The notes beneath the pieces are model-generated. The model made no database searches. It saw only the letters and a program-made list of their open reading frames with translations, and was not told the origin of the DNA. Below, in pieces: positions 41,806 to 54,631 of a DNA stretch of 64,000 nucleotides. Location: assembly GCA_031841125.1 (NCBI GenBank), contig CM063108.1, positions 47,886,122 through 47,950,121 on the forward strand, written 5' to 3'. Positions within the stretch are counted from its first letter, which is position 1; each line of letters starts with the position of its first letter. The DNA comes from Acanthococcus lagerstroemiae. Taxonomy: Eukaryota; Arthropoda; Insecta; Hemiptera; Eriococcidae. A program made the position numbers and the translations under genes.

Positions 41806-44299
41806 GATGAATAAATATTCCAATTTTTACACGAAATTTCGTGTTCTCTGGCGTTGTAAGAATGTGAAATTCACGCAGATGTAAAGAAGATGTAGGATCA
41901 GTTTACGAATTTTGATTCGTTTTCAAGAAGCTACACCAAATTAATTTTTTCTTCATTTTGCCTACTGGTTTGTATTGGAAGATCAAAGAATTCAATGTAC
42001 AAGAAAGGAATGAAAAGTCTTCAGTTCTTCAATAATGATCAACAGCCACCGTAATATATGTAACTTAAGTCCTAACACGGGCGTACTGAGAGGCCGCGTC
42101 TTCCCAAATGTCTTTGGTCAGTTGGCAAGTCTAGCGAAATTGTCCCTTAGTTCCAAAAATTGCCTACGTAGTTTTTCTGGCTCATTTCCAAAAAATGCAA
42201 TAAAAACAAAGTCTTCAATTCGTTAGCATTGAAATCTCAGACTAAGATCAAAAGAACGCCGTTGATCAATAAGAATACGAATATAAGACCACATGCAACA
42301 AAAACTAAAGAAAATAAATAAATATCGAAGAGAAAAGAAATCCGCTGGAATCACGTGATCTCAAATATAACAGCATAATTAAGATAAACAATAAGAATGG
42401 AGAGGCTTCATAAAATTTAAATGAAAGAATAATAACAATAAAAAGTAAAAAAAATCAATTGAGAACACAAACTGAGAAAATGCACAATCGTGTGTGAGTA
42501 AAATTGGGGGAAGAGGTCGAAAATAAAACGAGAACCAGGGGGTAGCATACTGTATTTTTCCTTTCAAACGGAAGCACTCAGACTGTAGAAAGAGAAAAGA
42601 AAAAGAAAGTGAAATCGCAAGTGAAACAGATTCATACATAAGCCAAGCAACCTGTAGGGATAAGAGGTGTGAGAAAATAACATGCGAAGTAACTAAATAT
42701 ACATAGAAGAAAACAAAATATACAAAAAAAGGCAATGGAATATAAAAAAGAAAGTATAAAACAGTTAAAAAAAAAAAGAGGTAAAAAGAGGAAAAAGACG
42801 AAAACCAAAACTAATAACGTTAAACCAGTAGCTGGCTAAGCTGCAATAAAAATAATAAGGGGAAATACGTATTGAGCTACATTAGTGCCCTCCGAATTGC
42901 GCCCTCATTCCTCAGAATGCAAGCCATGCTTACACCTCACATTCTATGCCCATGACTTCGGTAACAGGTAAGAAAAAAAAAAAAAAATAAATAAGTAAAA
43001 GGAAATCCGGGTGTTTTTGGGCCCGCAGACTCCCGATCTTCACACAAAGGGAGAGTCAACAGAATGAAAAGGAGCCTAAGTGGGTTATAATTCCCATCTC
43101 ACCAGCAAGATAATACACTGTACCACGTTGATCAAAAGGGATGTTCGGTGGAGCGCATGGCGATGCATTAAGCCAAAGTAGCTCCCAGACACCGTATTCC
43201 TGGCACTGGAAATTAACGTTTCCAGTATCACATCGACGATCAGATAGAACCAAAAGAGATACGACAATCTAAACTGACATCAAGGTCTCAACGAGCGGGG
43301 GACAAAGGCAACCTACAACTCAATAGGAGAGGATAAGTCACCTGGGCAGGGTCTCACTCGGATCATGATGTAAAGTTCAAGCCGGGAGATGACAAGGAAA
43401 CATTGCGTCATTCACAGGCATAAAAGTGAGGGTGCAGAAACTCAATATAGACTGTGGTCAAACAGCCGCGAAGGCTGAAAAGCTAATATGCCAAAATAGC
43501 TAAATTTTGAGGAAAAAATTTTGCCTCCCTCCCAAAAAAAGTGAAGACCATATTTCTACCGCCCTTGGTCCTCGCTAAAAGGAGCAACAAACCCCGCACT
43601 CACAAAATGGGGGTGTATGTGAAAGACGGAAACCAGAGGAGCTGAAAATAAAATGAAATTTTAAGAAAATAAACAGAAGATACATTATTACTCATACATA
43701 GAGAAATCAACGATGCGATGCTCGCAGAAAGGGCTAATCGAAGAAGACCATCGCTGAAACAGCTAGGGGAGAATAAATGTGAGTAGAGGGGGAGTGAAGA
43801 TCCAAACCCCTACTAGACGTCGAACTAAGAGCAACCAACCCGATAAAAGAGGAAGAAGAAAAAGAACCACCCCGAGAACAACCACCCAATTTATTCATTG
43901 AGGGGGAGGAGGAAGGCCTAAAACATGAAATAAAATGTTTGATCGCCTCAGTACAAAGTAGTTTGTATTGGTTAATTGGTGGTGCTTATGGCGATTGGCG
44001 AGGCAGTGACTGAAGCGTCAATTTGAGATTGGATCAATACCATCACGATTTCAATAAGTGACTCAGCGAATTTGACGAACATTACTGTCGGTCTAGGTGC
44101 AGCTCTCTTTTACCAGAGAATTCGCACCCCCTCTCCTCCACAACGAACTTAGCACACTACAGTGAATGTATTCCCCGTACACTAAACTGAAAGACCCTAA
44201 ATTTAGCCACTGACTGTACTGCGAAACCCGTTCAATACGAATTCTATTCACGACTCAGGCAAAAATCGAAACCGAAAGAAAAGACCGGATCAGAAATTC
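41806..44299. other. Intergenic, nothing firmly recognised
   Basis: 2.5 kb, A-rich on the plus strand at 42250-42850. A minus-strand open stretch at 43253-43056 with several cysteines (CDTGNVNFQCQEYGVWEL) could be a decayed exon, but no family is recognised and the neighbouring frames are broken. A short A run lies at 42974. Confidence 0.45.
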
Positions 44300-46020
44300 A
44301 AAGTTTAGAACATCAGGTCCTCGAACTCATCGGATCACTGATTTCAAATTTGATCTGTCCCCGACTTAAACGCAAAAATCCAAATTGTGGATCCAAAAAG
44401 GGTCAAAATTAAATTAACTTGAGGTATCGAACAAAGTTTTCAAGTAGGGTTTTTTTGGGTCGCTGATTTCAAATTTCACCTCAGATTTTTTTATACGGCC
44501 TAGATTTAGACCACAAATTCAGTATTGATCCTATAAAGTAGGCAAAATTGTTACGGTATTAAAAATTTACCGTCACAAATTTTGGCCCCTACAATCTGAA
44601 ATTTCATCTTGAATGTGAGGGACAATTTGACTTGGCAAATGTAACCAGTAAGTTAGGAAAACTGAAAACGAGATGTCGAGCTGTTGACTTTGCTTACACT
44701 GGATGTTTCATGAAAAAGTCCTCCCCCTTTTTTTGTGGCAAAGTTAGATCTTTATGAGACAAAACTAGATCTTCGAGAAAAACAATGAGAAACGGAAACA
44801 TCAAAAATCAAAAACTGAAACAATAAGCAACAAAAATTCCTAGAACGTGAGAAAAAATGACCAAAGGTACTCACAATTAGAAAATAATAATAATAATAAT
44901 AATAAAATCCAATAAGACGAAATCCGGATAATTTAGCACAGTTCCCGACGATATTATTTTAAACTCACTATGCTGCTAAGCGAGAGAAACGGCGAGCTTA
45001 ATAGCGTATTTACGGGGAATTGGTTATGCAATTTCATATACATGCACATGGTAAACAATACAGGGTGCAAAGATGATCCCCACCATTTCTCTGAACGCGG
45101 AGTCGAACCGGCGCCGGCTAAACGAAAACTTCAAACAAGAGGGACCATTTTATTTTTCTTTCTTGTTCGGCGAAAAAGTTTTTTCTTCTCTGTAGAAGGG
45201 GGGTGCGAATGTACCACCAACACTGGAACCTTAAATGGAAAGATACCGAATAATTATATCGAAGTAGGGTATCCTAGTTCACTTTTTTCGAACATAGTAT
45301 CAAATTTTTACGGCTCTGATTCGGCCACAAAATCTAAATTTTGGGTCCGAATTGGGTAAAATTAAATTAGCTTGAACTTCTTCTCCCTCCATCAGTTAGG
45401 CGGGACATCGATCGAGTAGAGGAAGTAGTGAATGACAGTAGTGCACCTGGCGCCAGAAGTATGAGAAGGTTCAGTACGCTGGAGTTGAAGTTACCAAGAG
45501 GGTGACTGGAGTGGAATTGACGACGAGTTGAGTGCGTATCGAAATAGGCGTTTTTTGGGTCACTGATTTCGATAATTGCGCCAGATTTTCAATACGGCCC
45601 CATGTTGGGCCCAAAAATCCAAATTTTGACGAGAGAGGGTAAAAATAAAATTGGTTCGAAGAATTGAACAATATTATATTATTTCTTGGTCGCTTTTTAA
45701 TAGCGTATCAGATTTTACCTCCAGCCCTGGTTTAAGCCCAAGAATTTAAATTTCGAATCCCAAAAGGGTCGAAGGTACTTTTGCTTAAAAAATTGAATGA
45801 ACTATCATTTTTTTAGGAAGGGGGGGGGAATGGAGGTCGCTGATTTCGAATATTACATCAGATTTTTGGTCTGTTCCCGATTTGGACGACAAATTCAACA
45901 TTTGCCTAATCAGATAGGAAAAACTGATTTTGATTGAAAATCTGAACATGGCAATTTTGAGCCCCTACAATCCAAAGTTCATCTTGAAGGAGGAATGAGA
46001 ACCAATTTGATCTGAAAAAT
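44300..46020. repeat. Degenerate tandem repeat, units of roughly 120-140 bp
   Basis: The same series of motifs recurs at about 44330, 44455, 45300, 45545, 45690 and 45835: GGGTC(A/G)CTGATTTC followed by CAGATTTTT, a (T/C)GGCC block, (C/A)ACAAATTCAA-type sequence, a TCC..AAAAGGGT.AAAATTAAATT block and TTGAA.AATTGAACAA. The units are diverged and interrupted by unique DNA (44590-45280), including an (AAT)n run at 44888-44906. No coding function visible. Confidence 0.65.
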
Positions 46021-46071
46021 CAAACAAGGTATCCTGATAAGTTTCTATTAGTGCAGACATAGTTTCGAATA

Positions 46072-47836
46072 GTACACTGAAAGAACAGCTCATTAACTGC
46101 TCTGGTACATTCAGTAACTACTCCAGTAAATTCAGTAATGGAGTCTGAGAAATGCAATTTTTAATGAATTCCGGCAATCATTATGGTGCATATGGCACTG
46201 AGAGCTGAATTGTCCCGGAATCATTCTAACGAGTTAATTATTACCAGAGTATTAAAAAACGTTTACTGAGTTGTTCAGTAATGATTCATGTACAATGTCT
46301 GTAAACATAATGAGATGTAGTCATGCACAGATTACCTTCAGAATACAATAATCAATGCAGTGAACATCGTATCCATTCTCTCATTCTGAAATGTACAGGA
46401 GACATTACACTGCTGGTACTCAACAATGAATATGATTTAGTGGATACTGATATGCACGGTAATGGCTACTGTTTGACATTGTAGCCGTTACTGTTTAGTG
46501 TTGTAGCCGTTACAGAGGAAGCTGCAGGACATGATAATTTGCTGGAGCACCGTATATAACAAGGTCAGATTACTGAAGTGTCTGGCGCCATCATTTTGCA
46601 CTAGTGGTTAATAAGCTTTTTCATCTTCGCATGCTGTTTCTGACTAGCAAGGCGAGTGTACGTGTACCTTAGTTGCAATTCAGTTTTTTTATTAATTTTC
46701 GTGATAGTTTGCTCAGATACTTATGTAATGGATTCTGAGAATATTGGTAAGTAATTTTATGCATCAGTTATTGTATTCTTTGCTTCAGACAACATTTAAA
46801 TGAACGGTGCTGGTAACATACTCGTACTCGCTTTGCCCGCACTTTCACTACTACGGATCGAGTATAAGCGTTCCTTTTATCCAAAATTACACTCTATTAG
46901 CGTACCTATACAATGTAGATAGATACCCGTGTTTTGTGATCTACGTCCCTGGATATTGTCGGAATTCACAAAAAGTCGCGGACTGTAAGTAGTTGCTGTT
47001 CGAGTGGAGGAATGACAAAGGTATCACTATCACGTGCTTTTTAAGAATGCGAGAAAGTGATCAGACTCGTTCTTATGCCACATTTGCCAGCAGTAGTGAT
47101 TGAGGCGACTCTGAAGTGAATGAAGAGGCCCCTCTCTTTTTCAGAATCGATATTTTTCAGGCAGGCCACGAACGCTCAGTTAATTTTGTATGAGCAACAG
47201 TTTTCGGGTCTATGTAAAATTATGAGACAATTGTTTCTTAGCAATGAATGCATATGAGGGGCAACACTACTCCAGAAAGAAGTGAATGGTTCCCGTACAA
47301 TTCATAAATGCGTATAAAAGGACACGTGAATAGCTACGTACCAAAATCAGCGATGGTTAACAAAGAATTCATGAATGCTTACAAAACGACACATGAATAG
47401 CGACGTATCCAGATCAGCAATGGTTAACAAAGAACTATGTAATCATTGCTGTGCTTTCGCTCAATCATTATATCACAATCTACACGGGGTCCCTAAGTTC
47501 TTCAGTAATGATTACAAAAAGTCTGTTTAATGATTCATGGGTTGCTGTGAAGCGTTTCATACTCAAACAGGAATAATTACTGTGTTGCTGTTTATCTGTT
47601 AACTAACGGAATATAACGGGTACGGACCCATACAGGAATGATCATTGTATTCCTCTCAGTCCGTTAATTAATGGAATATAATGGTTACAGATTTACCCAG
47701 AAACAGTTCTAACACTATTTTCTACCTCTTACTGCCTTATGTCGGGAATGGTAAATGTGTTTGAGTGTTGTCCCAGGATCTCATTAACCATTACCTTTTT
47801 TTTTGGAAACATTACTGGATTGTTCTTTCAGTGTAC
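46072..47836. mobile_element. Non-autonomous DNA transposon, 1.77 kb, 16-bp perfect inverted ends
   Basis: GTACACTGAAAGAACA at 46072-46087 and its exact complement TGTTCTTTCAGTGTAC at 47821-47836. The subterminal regions contain many ATTACTGAGTT / AGTAATGATTCATG and GTTAATTAATGGAATATAA-type repeats, also at both ends. The only ORFs are short and unrecognised. Core ends CACTG/CAGTG recall the CACTA group, but a matching 3-bp target duplication is not seen, so the superfamily is left open. Confidence 0.65.
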
Positions 47837-47950
47837 AATTTTAATTTATTATAATAATTATTTAATTAATTTAATTTTTAATAAATTAATAATATTATTT
47901 ATAATAGTATTTTTAATATTTTTTTTAATAAAAAATTTTTTTACTGGAGA
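47837..47950. other. Extremely AT-rich tract, possibly mitochondrial
   Basis: About 110 bases of almost pure A and T directly after the right end of the preceding transposon. Its composition is like that of the mitochondrial rRNA insertion at 41585, and one frame reads as a hydrophobic I/L/F/N-rich peptide, as AT-rich mitochondrial genes do. No gene could be identified, so mitochondrial origin is only a suspicion. Confidence 0.25.
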
Positions 47951-48399
47951 AGTCTTGAAGAGACAGGAATAGTTGATAATATAACCCATTTTTACTGTTC
48001 AAATCGGTAAAAAATTTTCTTAACCGCTCGGCTTGCAGCTACAGTTTTACTTACGATTGTTCTTCTCTACTTATAATAAAATTACCAACTCCTCTTCCCT
48101 CAGCAGGACATGATTTTTCTATTTACACTACTGCACAGAGCCACTTTTAGTTCTTGAACTTGTATAATACAGGTATTAAGTAGTAGTGCTATACTGATTG
48201 GGGATTGTTCTAAGTTTGATTGAATCAAATTGCTTCGACTCCCACATCCCCAAAAGGAAACCAAAATGAAATTAGTAAAAAATTATCCCTGTACGTCTAA
48301 GATCTAATCCGGGAGTCGTAGAAATTGTTTTCCCTAAAAATGTTTTACATTTTTGCTGATTACTCGGTTGATAAAATTTTACCGAACGTCATAAATTTT

Positions 48400-49772
48400 C
48401 AGAAAAAAAAAACACATAATAAGAAAACGTTTTCAAACAATGGAATTTTTTAATTTATTTCTCAGAGTAGCTGTAAATAAGTTTAACTGTTTGTAGGCTT
48501 ATCATTCAGTCGTCATCTATCGAAGCTGTGTCGACATAGAAACATTTTTTGCTATCGATTCTTTGTTATTTATCCTCGAAGTGTTTTTTTTTTTTTTTTT
48601 TTCAACTAAAAACGTATAAGCTTCTTGTCAGAAAATTACGATACAGCGCCATAAAATATTGTGAATGTATCATGTTTGGTATTTGATTGTAAAATATAGC
48701 CCACGCGTTAGTTCATTTAGATATAGGCTTTGCGGTTCATTATCAAGACCAAGTAACTTTTCAGTGTATTAAATTCAGCTGAATTAACAAGCTGTATTTG
48801 TGATGCTTCACTAAGAAATTTAGAGGTTCGAAGATTCAGTACATAGGAAATATATTCCAGACGAATATTACGAGCCAGGTAATTACCTACCTCAACAGAG
48901 TTTTACATGGATGTTGTAAGAAAAGTGTTCACGCGTCATGAAAATCAAATGAGAACGTACTTCAGAGAACGGGGATATGGATACTGTTTAACGTAGTCCA
49001 CCACTAGATGTTCACAGTGCCTGAACACTTTTCATAATAGCGTCCACATCATAGTTAGCTAAGATTTCTAGTCAGAATTGTTAAGTAGTGACTGAGTTTC
49101 CAATCGAGGTCCGATGCAAAAATTTACGAGGCCTTCAAGAATATTTGGAAAAGTGGTTGGGGGCATAATTTCATGACTTTTTCCAGACAAGGGGGGTACA
49201 TTTTACCAACAATGAATAGTTACAGCCAGTCATCGACGTAGAAAAAGGTTTTACATTTCTTACATGCACGTCGGCAAAGCTTATTAGACAACGGCGGTTT
49301 TCTCCTCCTTTCACACGACAATGAACTACAAGTCTGACTATCCTGAAAAAAAACAAGCTGAAGTCGAAAACACAAATTTTACAGGAGAACGAAAAACCCT
49401 AATAAAAATAGATTTTACGCGATTACAGTTTTGATTGTGAAAAATTTTCTGCATGCCTTTAGAATGTATTATATTTATAGAGGGGTAGTAGTCCGAAAAC
49501 GTTTTAATTACAGTATGTAATGATTTTTGTTTCAAGAGTATTCTGTGTTGAGAAATCCAAGCCAAATTTGATAAACTAGGCCCGTAGCGTCGGAATCTTA
49601 CGTCGGAATTTGTCATGTCTTGTATTTTGTCTCATTATGTCCAGTGGACGTAGCCTTCCAGTCATTACCAGTTCTATATGTTATGTTTGCAGAAAATAAA
49701 TCAAGAAAGTACCTGATTCGGTGTGATTAAATTTATTATAGTCTAGATCAATCCGTCTAACGAAATAAAACA
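48400..49772 (+). promoter_or_regulatory. 5' region of the second SDR gene, with noncoding exon
   Basis: The sequence from about 48400 to 49060 is duplicated at 28300-28935. A conserved donor CGAGCCAG|GTAATT ends a probable noncoding exon at 48878. An acceptor TTATTATAGTCTAG at 49746 begins the coding exon, 26 bases before the ATG. The transcription start is not located. A T run is at about 48585-48602. Confidence 0.6.
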
Positions 49773-52700
49773 ATGGAAAAATTCGTTGGGAAAGTAGCAG
49801 TTGTTACAGGATCTAGTGCTGGAATCGGAGCAGAAATATCAAAGGAATTGTTGAAAGAGGGAATGGTGGTCGTTGGTCTAGCCAGACAAACTCATAAATT
49901 GCAAGTAAGTCAGAATACAGTTGCAAGTAGGTAAACGGGAGATTCTTTTCTTACTAGTACACGTATTTTTAACGTGTAGATATCTTGTTTAATTATTTGG
50001 AAACTCTGAATATGCAATACCCATTTGCGTCTTATCTGAACCTGTTTATCGCTCAACTATTACCAGTTTCCACAGTGTCAGGAATTTCAAATTAATAAGT
50101 ATTTTTAACGTTTTCATATACCTATGTGTAAGTTTTAACAGGAGCTGTCAAAATTTATACTGAAGAAATGTACAAAATCAAGGTTGAAAGTGAGTGAAAA
50201 GAGGGATCAAGTCTATGCCCTTCCTCCCATCAATCCACTAATGTTTCCTATATTGACTTTATTAGAGGTATATAGGTGCCGGAACAGGAAAAGGCAGAGC
50301 CCTACTGAAGAATTATTCCCTTTTTCGGAAGCCAGCATAAATAAAGGAAAATTTAAACATAATATCCTCCTTTGTCCCAATCTGAATGAATCATACTTTT
50401 TTGTTCGTTTTCTCCCTCTGTCCTTTGCTCCTTCACGAGTATACCTTCCACTCCAGTCGGATACCTAAATATTTCAAGAGCGTAAGATTACACGTATTTC
50501 TATTTCACTACTAATTAACAACCTGAACCGGTACCACATATAATATTGTACCTATCTAACATAATAATTCATAATCCTAAGAAAGAGAAACTGCAGAGTA
50601 ACGTCAGGCATGTTTCTATTTCTACTCAATTCGTTTATTTTCTTTAAACAATTATTCAGTTCTTAGCTGTATAAGCAGATAAGTGCAAATGTATTTTTTG
50701 CGTTTCGCAAAACAGGAACTGTCCGATTTGGTATTAAATGATGTGAAGACCTACAAGGGGAAATTTCATGGTTTGCGGTGCGACATTCGGAAGGAGGGAG
50801 AAATTCGAGATGTTTTCAATCACATACGAACCAATATTGGACCGATTTGTGTACTCGTTAATAATGCTGGTGTCCTTGATGAGAACACGTCAAGTAATTC
50901 AATATATTTCTGAATTATTTACACTCCGGCGACAGGACATAGCTACAAGGAAGAGAGCCAGGGAATAGCCTGCCTACTAAAAAAATTAGAGTCAAAGTTG
51001 GCAGTTTAACCAATGATTGTCAAAACTTAAAAGTAGATACGTTTCTTGCGAGCTAATTGAAATTTGAATTCAAAATTGACAGATTTCAGTCGATCAGTTG
51101 GCATTTTGTCAGATTCTGTGCCCCCTCCCCCTAAAAAGTGACTTCCTTCGCTACGTCCCTGGTTCGATCAAAGAACAGCAAGAAGCTAAGCCACCTCTAC
51201 AGCCTTACAAATTATGTACTCTGCATTACAATGTATTACAGTAGACTCCCGATCATCCCCCACTGGTTTATCCCTCCGGATTATCCGCCTCGAATTTATC
51301 CGCCCGCCCTACCGGACTATCTGTTCAACCAAGGGTGGATAATTCAAAATCTCACGAAAATCGCAACTTTAATCTTTAGCACAGCTAACGATGATGATGA
51401 AAAACATGAGTCCGGTCAGTCTTAGGTAAAACGAAATTACCAACTTTCGCTCTATTTTCGGGCCGACGAATGAGAGATCTGTCCACCTACAAGAGGTTCC
51501 ATTCTTGAAAAGTCGCTGATATTTGAAGAACTACAGCCAGTAATCACTGCTTAATATTATGAAATTCAAAAAGTGGAGAAATTATGCCGCTGAAGAACGA
51601 CGTATCCTGAAGAGGCAAACAAAATTACAGATTTTTTTTAAAGAAATGACTTTCTTTCGCTTTTTTCTTTTACAACATTGTCTTTGTCCCTATCAATTGG
51701 CTACAGAAGCTAATATATTGAAGTTTTTTATTTTCTTTTTCTTCTTTTTCATGTATAATAAACAAACTTATCACCTAACGCTCTGATTCAATAAAAATCT
51801 TTTTCCTCATTTCTCAATATCTTTTTATCAAAATTATATGTTTTCGGGTTATCCGCCCTTTTCGTTATCCACTCCACCTTCCGCCGTTCTGCCCCAATTA
51901 GGGTGGATAACTGGGAGTCTACTGTAGTGTCAGTAGCTTACAATTTTTCTAAAACGATGATCTTGCTAGCTGTGAAGAATATCTCACCTACGTTCGGTCG
52001 ATTTAGACTGTTCTTCATAGATAATTAGAATTTAAACTCAAAGTAGCTGACATCTGGCGGTGGAATACGTAACTAACGAAACCGGGATCTTGGTTCTTAT
52101 AATATGCTGTTTAATGAGGCAAAGTAATTTTTTGAAAAATTGTAGTTAATTCAGTATGATTGTCGAGAATTATAATTTGGTGTGTAAGTACACGAAAGTC
52201 TTCAGATGATGAAAAAAATAAATTCAAGTGGAAAATTACTCGGGTGATGTGTTACTAGCTTCTGAACGTGCACAGTAGGTTTCCGAAGGCATTTCTTTCT
52301 CCGTGATCCCGGTTTCATCTTATCAGTCTTACGTTAGCACAAGAGCGCTCTCTATATTTAGGTTTAAATTCCAATAGGTAGTCGACAAAATTATACTCTT
52401 ATCGCGTATATTTATGCACTTTTATTACTAATTCCTTCTCGAAATTAGCGGTAAAAAATTTCAATAACGTATTCGACACCAACGTGAAAGGATTACTTCT
52501 GTGTACCGAAGAAGCAATGAGCACAATGAAGTCTAATTGCCATGGCACTGCTCATATCATAAATGTGAACAGGTAAGTCATCTGTGATATACGGGTGGAG
52601 GAAGAGGATATACTCCATAGAAAAACTTTTCTATTGGCCACCTCATCCCCCTGATAAAACGTTCACGTCGCGAATAAAAAAGCTGGAACCAACGTTTGTT

Positions 52701-54631
52701 GGGAACACATCCCAACACAAAGAAATTGACCTTTTTGTACCCACTCAAGCATCCTATTCTGACACTTAATACAACAATTTTCGTTTATAATGCTGTTTTA
52801 GCATCTGTAGTCTGCCATCCTACCAATCACAGAGATATATGTTGTACGCAGCATCAAAAAGTGCAATAAGGAAATTCTCAGAAGTAATGAGACGAAACAT
52901 TTGCAAAGAGAAACTGTTGGTAAAAGTAACGGTATGAAATTGAAACTATTTATGTTTACGTCCTTGAATTCGGTAGATATTCAATTGAACTTTATAAGAT
53001 CATTAGTGGTGAATCCGGGGGAGAGAGGAGGGCATTCTTCTCTTCTGGTACAATTCAGAATGAGCACTGCCACTTCTGAAAATTTTCATTTTTTAACGTA
53101 AGCATATCAATAAGAAGGGAATATTTGAATATACCTGCTAATTTTATCCGAATTTCAAAGGATCATACTTTTTCTTTCGTTCCATTTTTTTCTTTTACCT
53201 CTTCCCTCGGAGAAAATGCATTCCGCTACCACTATAGAATACAAGTACTCATTCGCTCGAAAAGACAAATGGTCACGGATTCTAAATTTCGGAATCTCAT
53301 AATCACGGATCATTGATCAGATTTAGTTTCACAATAATTGATTTCGAAAATACAATCAACTATTCAAACTCCTCAAGTACCAACACATAAACATAGGCCT
53401 ACATGTAAGTACCGATGCTTATGAAATAATTATAAAAACAAAGATTTGTAAATGTTCAGGATATCAGTCCAGGAAACACATTAACACTAATGATGTCTGA
53501 TGTAGCAGTTAACCTGACTGAGATGGAAATATTGCCCGCAAAAGAGGTAGCAAAAGCATGCGTGATCACACTAAGCACACCCAGAAATGTTTTGGTATGT
53601 ATTTTATCCGATTCGAATGTCTCACGGCAAATGGGAGGACTGGAGAGCTGCTCTTCTCTCCTGAGCCACCGAACTTAACCCCCTAGCAGAAAGACCAAAA
53701 TGTTTTTCGGCTTTTTATCCTTAGTATTATTATGTGCAATCCTAGAAATTCGTCCACCAGATTTTGTGAACCAAAAATCTCAGTTTTGCAAAAGTACGTA
53801 ATATTTAATATGAAATATACATTGATTGTGAAAGAAATAATTACAATTCTTCTGTGATTTTGTAAATAAAATTAGGAATAATGAGTATGCACAATAGTTT
53901 AATCACAAAATATCGCAAACATTAATTTAAGAAAAAAAGGGGGGAAAAGGTAACTAGCCAAATTATTTATTTATTTGTATTTGAGTCCCCCAACAGGTGT
54001 CCGAGGGTCCCATTGACAGGGTGAGTTGGCGACGACTTATAAGAAACGTCTGGCGGCCAAACGACAAATTAGACAATTTTAAGTCATAATTACGAGCAAA
54101 TAATTCTCCATTTCTCTACCAATTAGATAACACAACGCAATTCATAATACCTGCCTACCTTGGTACCTCCACCTATACATGTAATATTTTGTACAAAAAA
54201 GTTTCATTTGATGAGAATTTTTTCGCTCTAAAATCAGATTTTCAAGAGCTTAGCTAGTTTTTAGAAAATACTTTCCATTACTTTAGCAATATACATTATT
54301 ACAATTTTTTCTTCATTCCACTTTTGGGCTTTTGTAAAATTTTACAAAGGAACTGAATAAAGGTTAGCAAAATCTAGGCTTAGGTACTTTAACGCGTCCA
54401 CCAACATGTAATATTTTGCAAAAAAAAACTTTGGTTGGCAAAAATTTTTTCATTCCAAAATCAGATTTTCAAGGCTTTAGCTAGTTTTAAGCGATACGTT
54501 TCTTTACAGTTTCTTCATTCCGCTTTCAAGAAATTTTACAAACTGAATAACTTCAGACAAACATTGTTGATTTCCATATGTTTCAGATTTCTGAGCTGAC
54601 TATAATACCTATTCACCAACCAAGATTATAA
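49773..54631 (+). CDS. Short-chain dehydrogenase/reductase, DHRS11/farnesol-dehydrogenase-like, paralogue 2
   Basis: Six exons: 49773-49904, 50716-50893, 52449-52572, 52802-52931, 53460-53594 and 54587-54631, all GT-AG with consistent phases, 247 residues. Motifs: TGSSAGIG (12-19), D67, NNAG (93-96), N115 in FDTNVKG, S145 in NVNSI, Y160-A-A-S-K164, then ISPG. The catalytic tetrad is complete. Exon lengths equal those of the paralogue at 19637 apart from small in-frame differences (exon 2 plus 3, exon 4 minus 3, exon 5 minus 12). The shorter exon 5 replaces the helix after SPG, a substrate-binding region in SDRs, so specificity may differ. Intron 2 contains a pogo-like element and intron 5 a tandem duplication. 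It converges with the UGT gene 755 bases downstream. NAD(P)-dependent oxidoreductase by family; substrate unknown. Confidence 0.93.
51239..51925. mobile_element. pogo/Tigger-like non-autonomous element in TA target (SDR intron 2)
   Basis: The ends CAGTAGACTCCC and GGGAGTCTACTG are perfect inverses, flanked by TA on both sides (51237-51238 and 51926-51927). Inner sequence related between the arms includes TTATCC and GGATAA motifs (GGATTATCCGCC, GGGTTATCCGCC in the two halves). The end CAGTAGA..C and TA duplication suit the pogo branch of Tc1/mariner. 687 bp, no transposase. Confidence 0.75.
54164..54565 (+). repeat. Tandem duplication in the last SDR intron
   Basis: Two diverged copies, about 54170-54360 and 54400-54560, share ACATGTAATATTTTG, AAAATCAGATTTTCAAG, TTAGCTAGTTTT, TTCTTCATTCC and AAATTTTACAAA in the same order. 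Located just before the final exon at 54587. Confidence 0.65.

Noticed and set aside
43056..43253. Minus-strand cysteine-containing ORF (CDTGNVNFQCQEYG...)
   Set aside because: It looks slightly protein-like, but there is no supported start, splice site or family, and both neighbouring frames carry stops; kept only as a note in the intergenic entry.
45080..45200. Pol III B-box GGTTCGACTCC on the minus strand near 45107-45117, possible tRNA or SINE
   Set aside because: No A-box at a suitable distance and no cloverleaf or tail could be found.
45001..45360. 129-codon plus-strand ORF starting near 44970
   Set aside because: Composition is that of chance read-through of the degenerate tandem repeat and low-complexity sequence; no family.
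47837..47950. AT-only tract as a replication origin or matrix-attachment site
   Set aside because: Nothing but composition supports this; mitochondrial origin is an equally weak but more testable idea.
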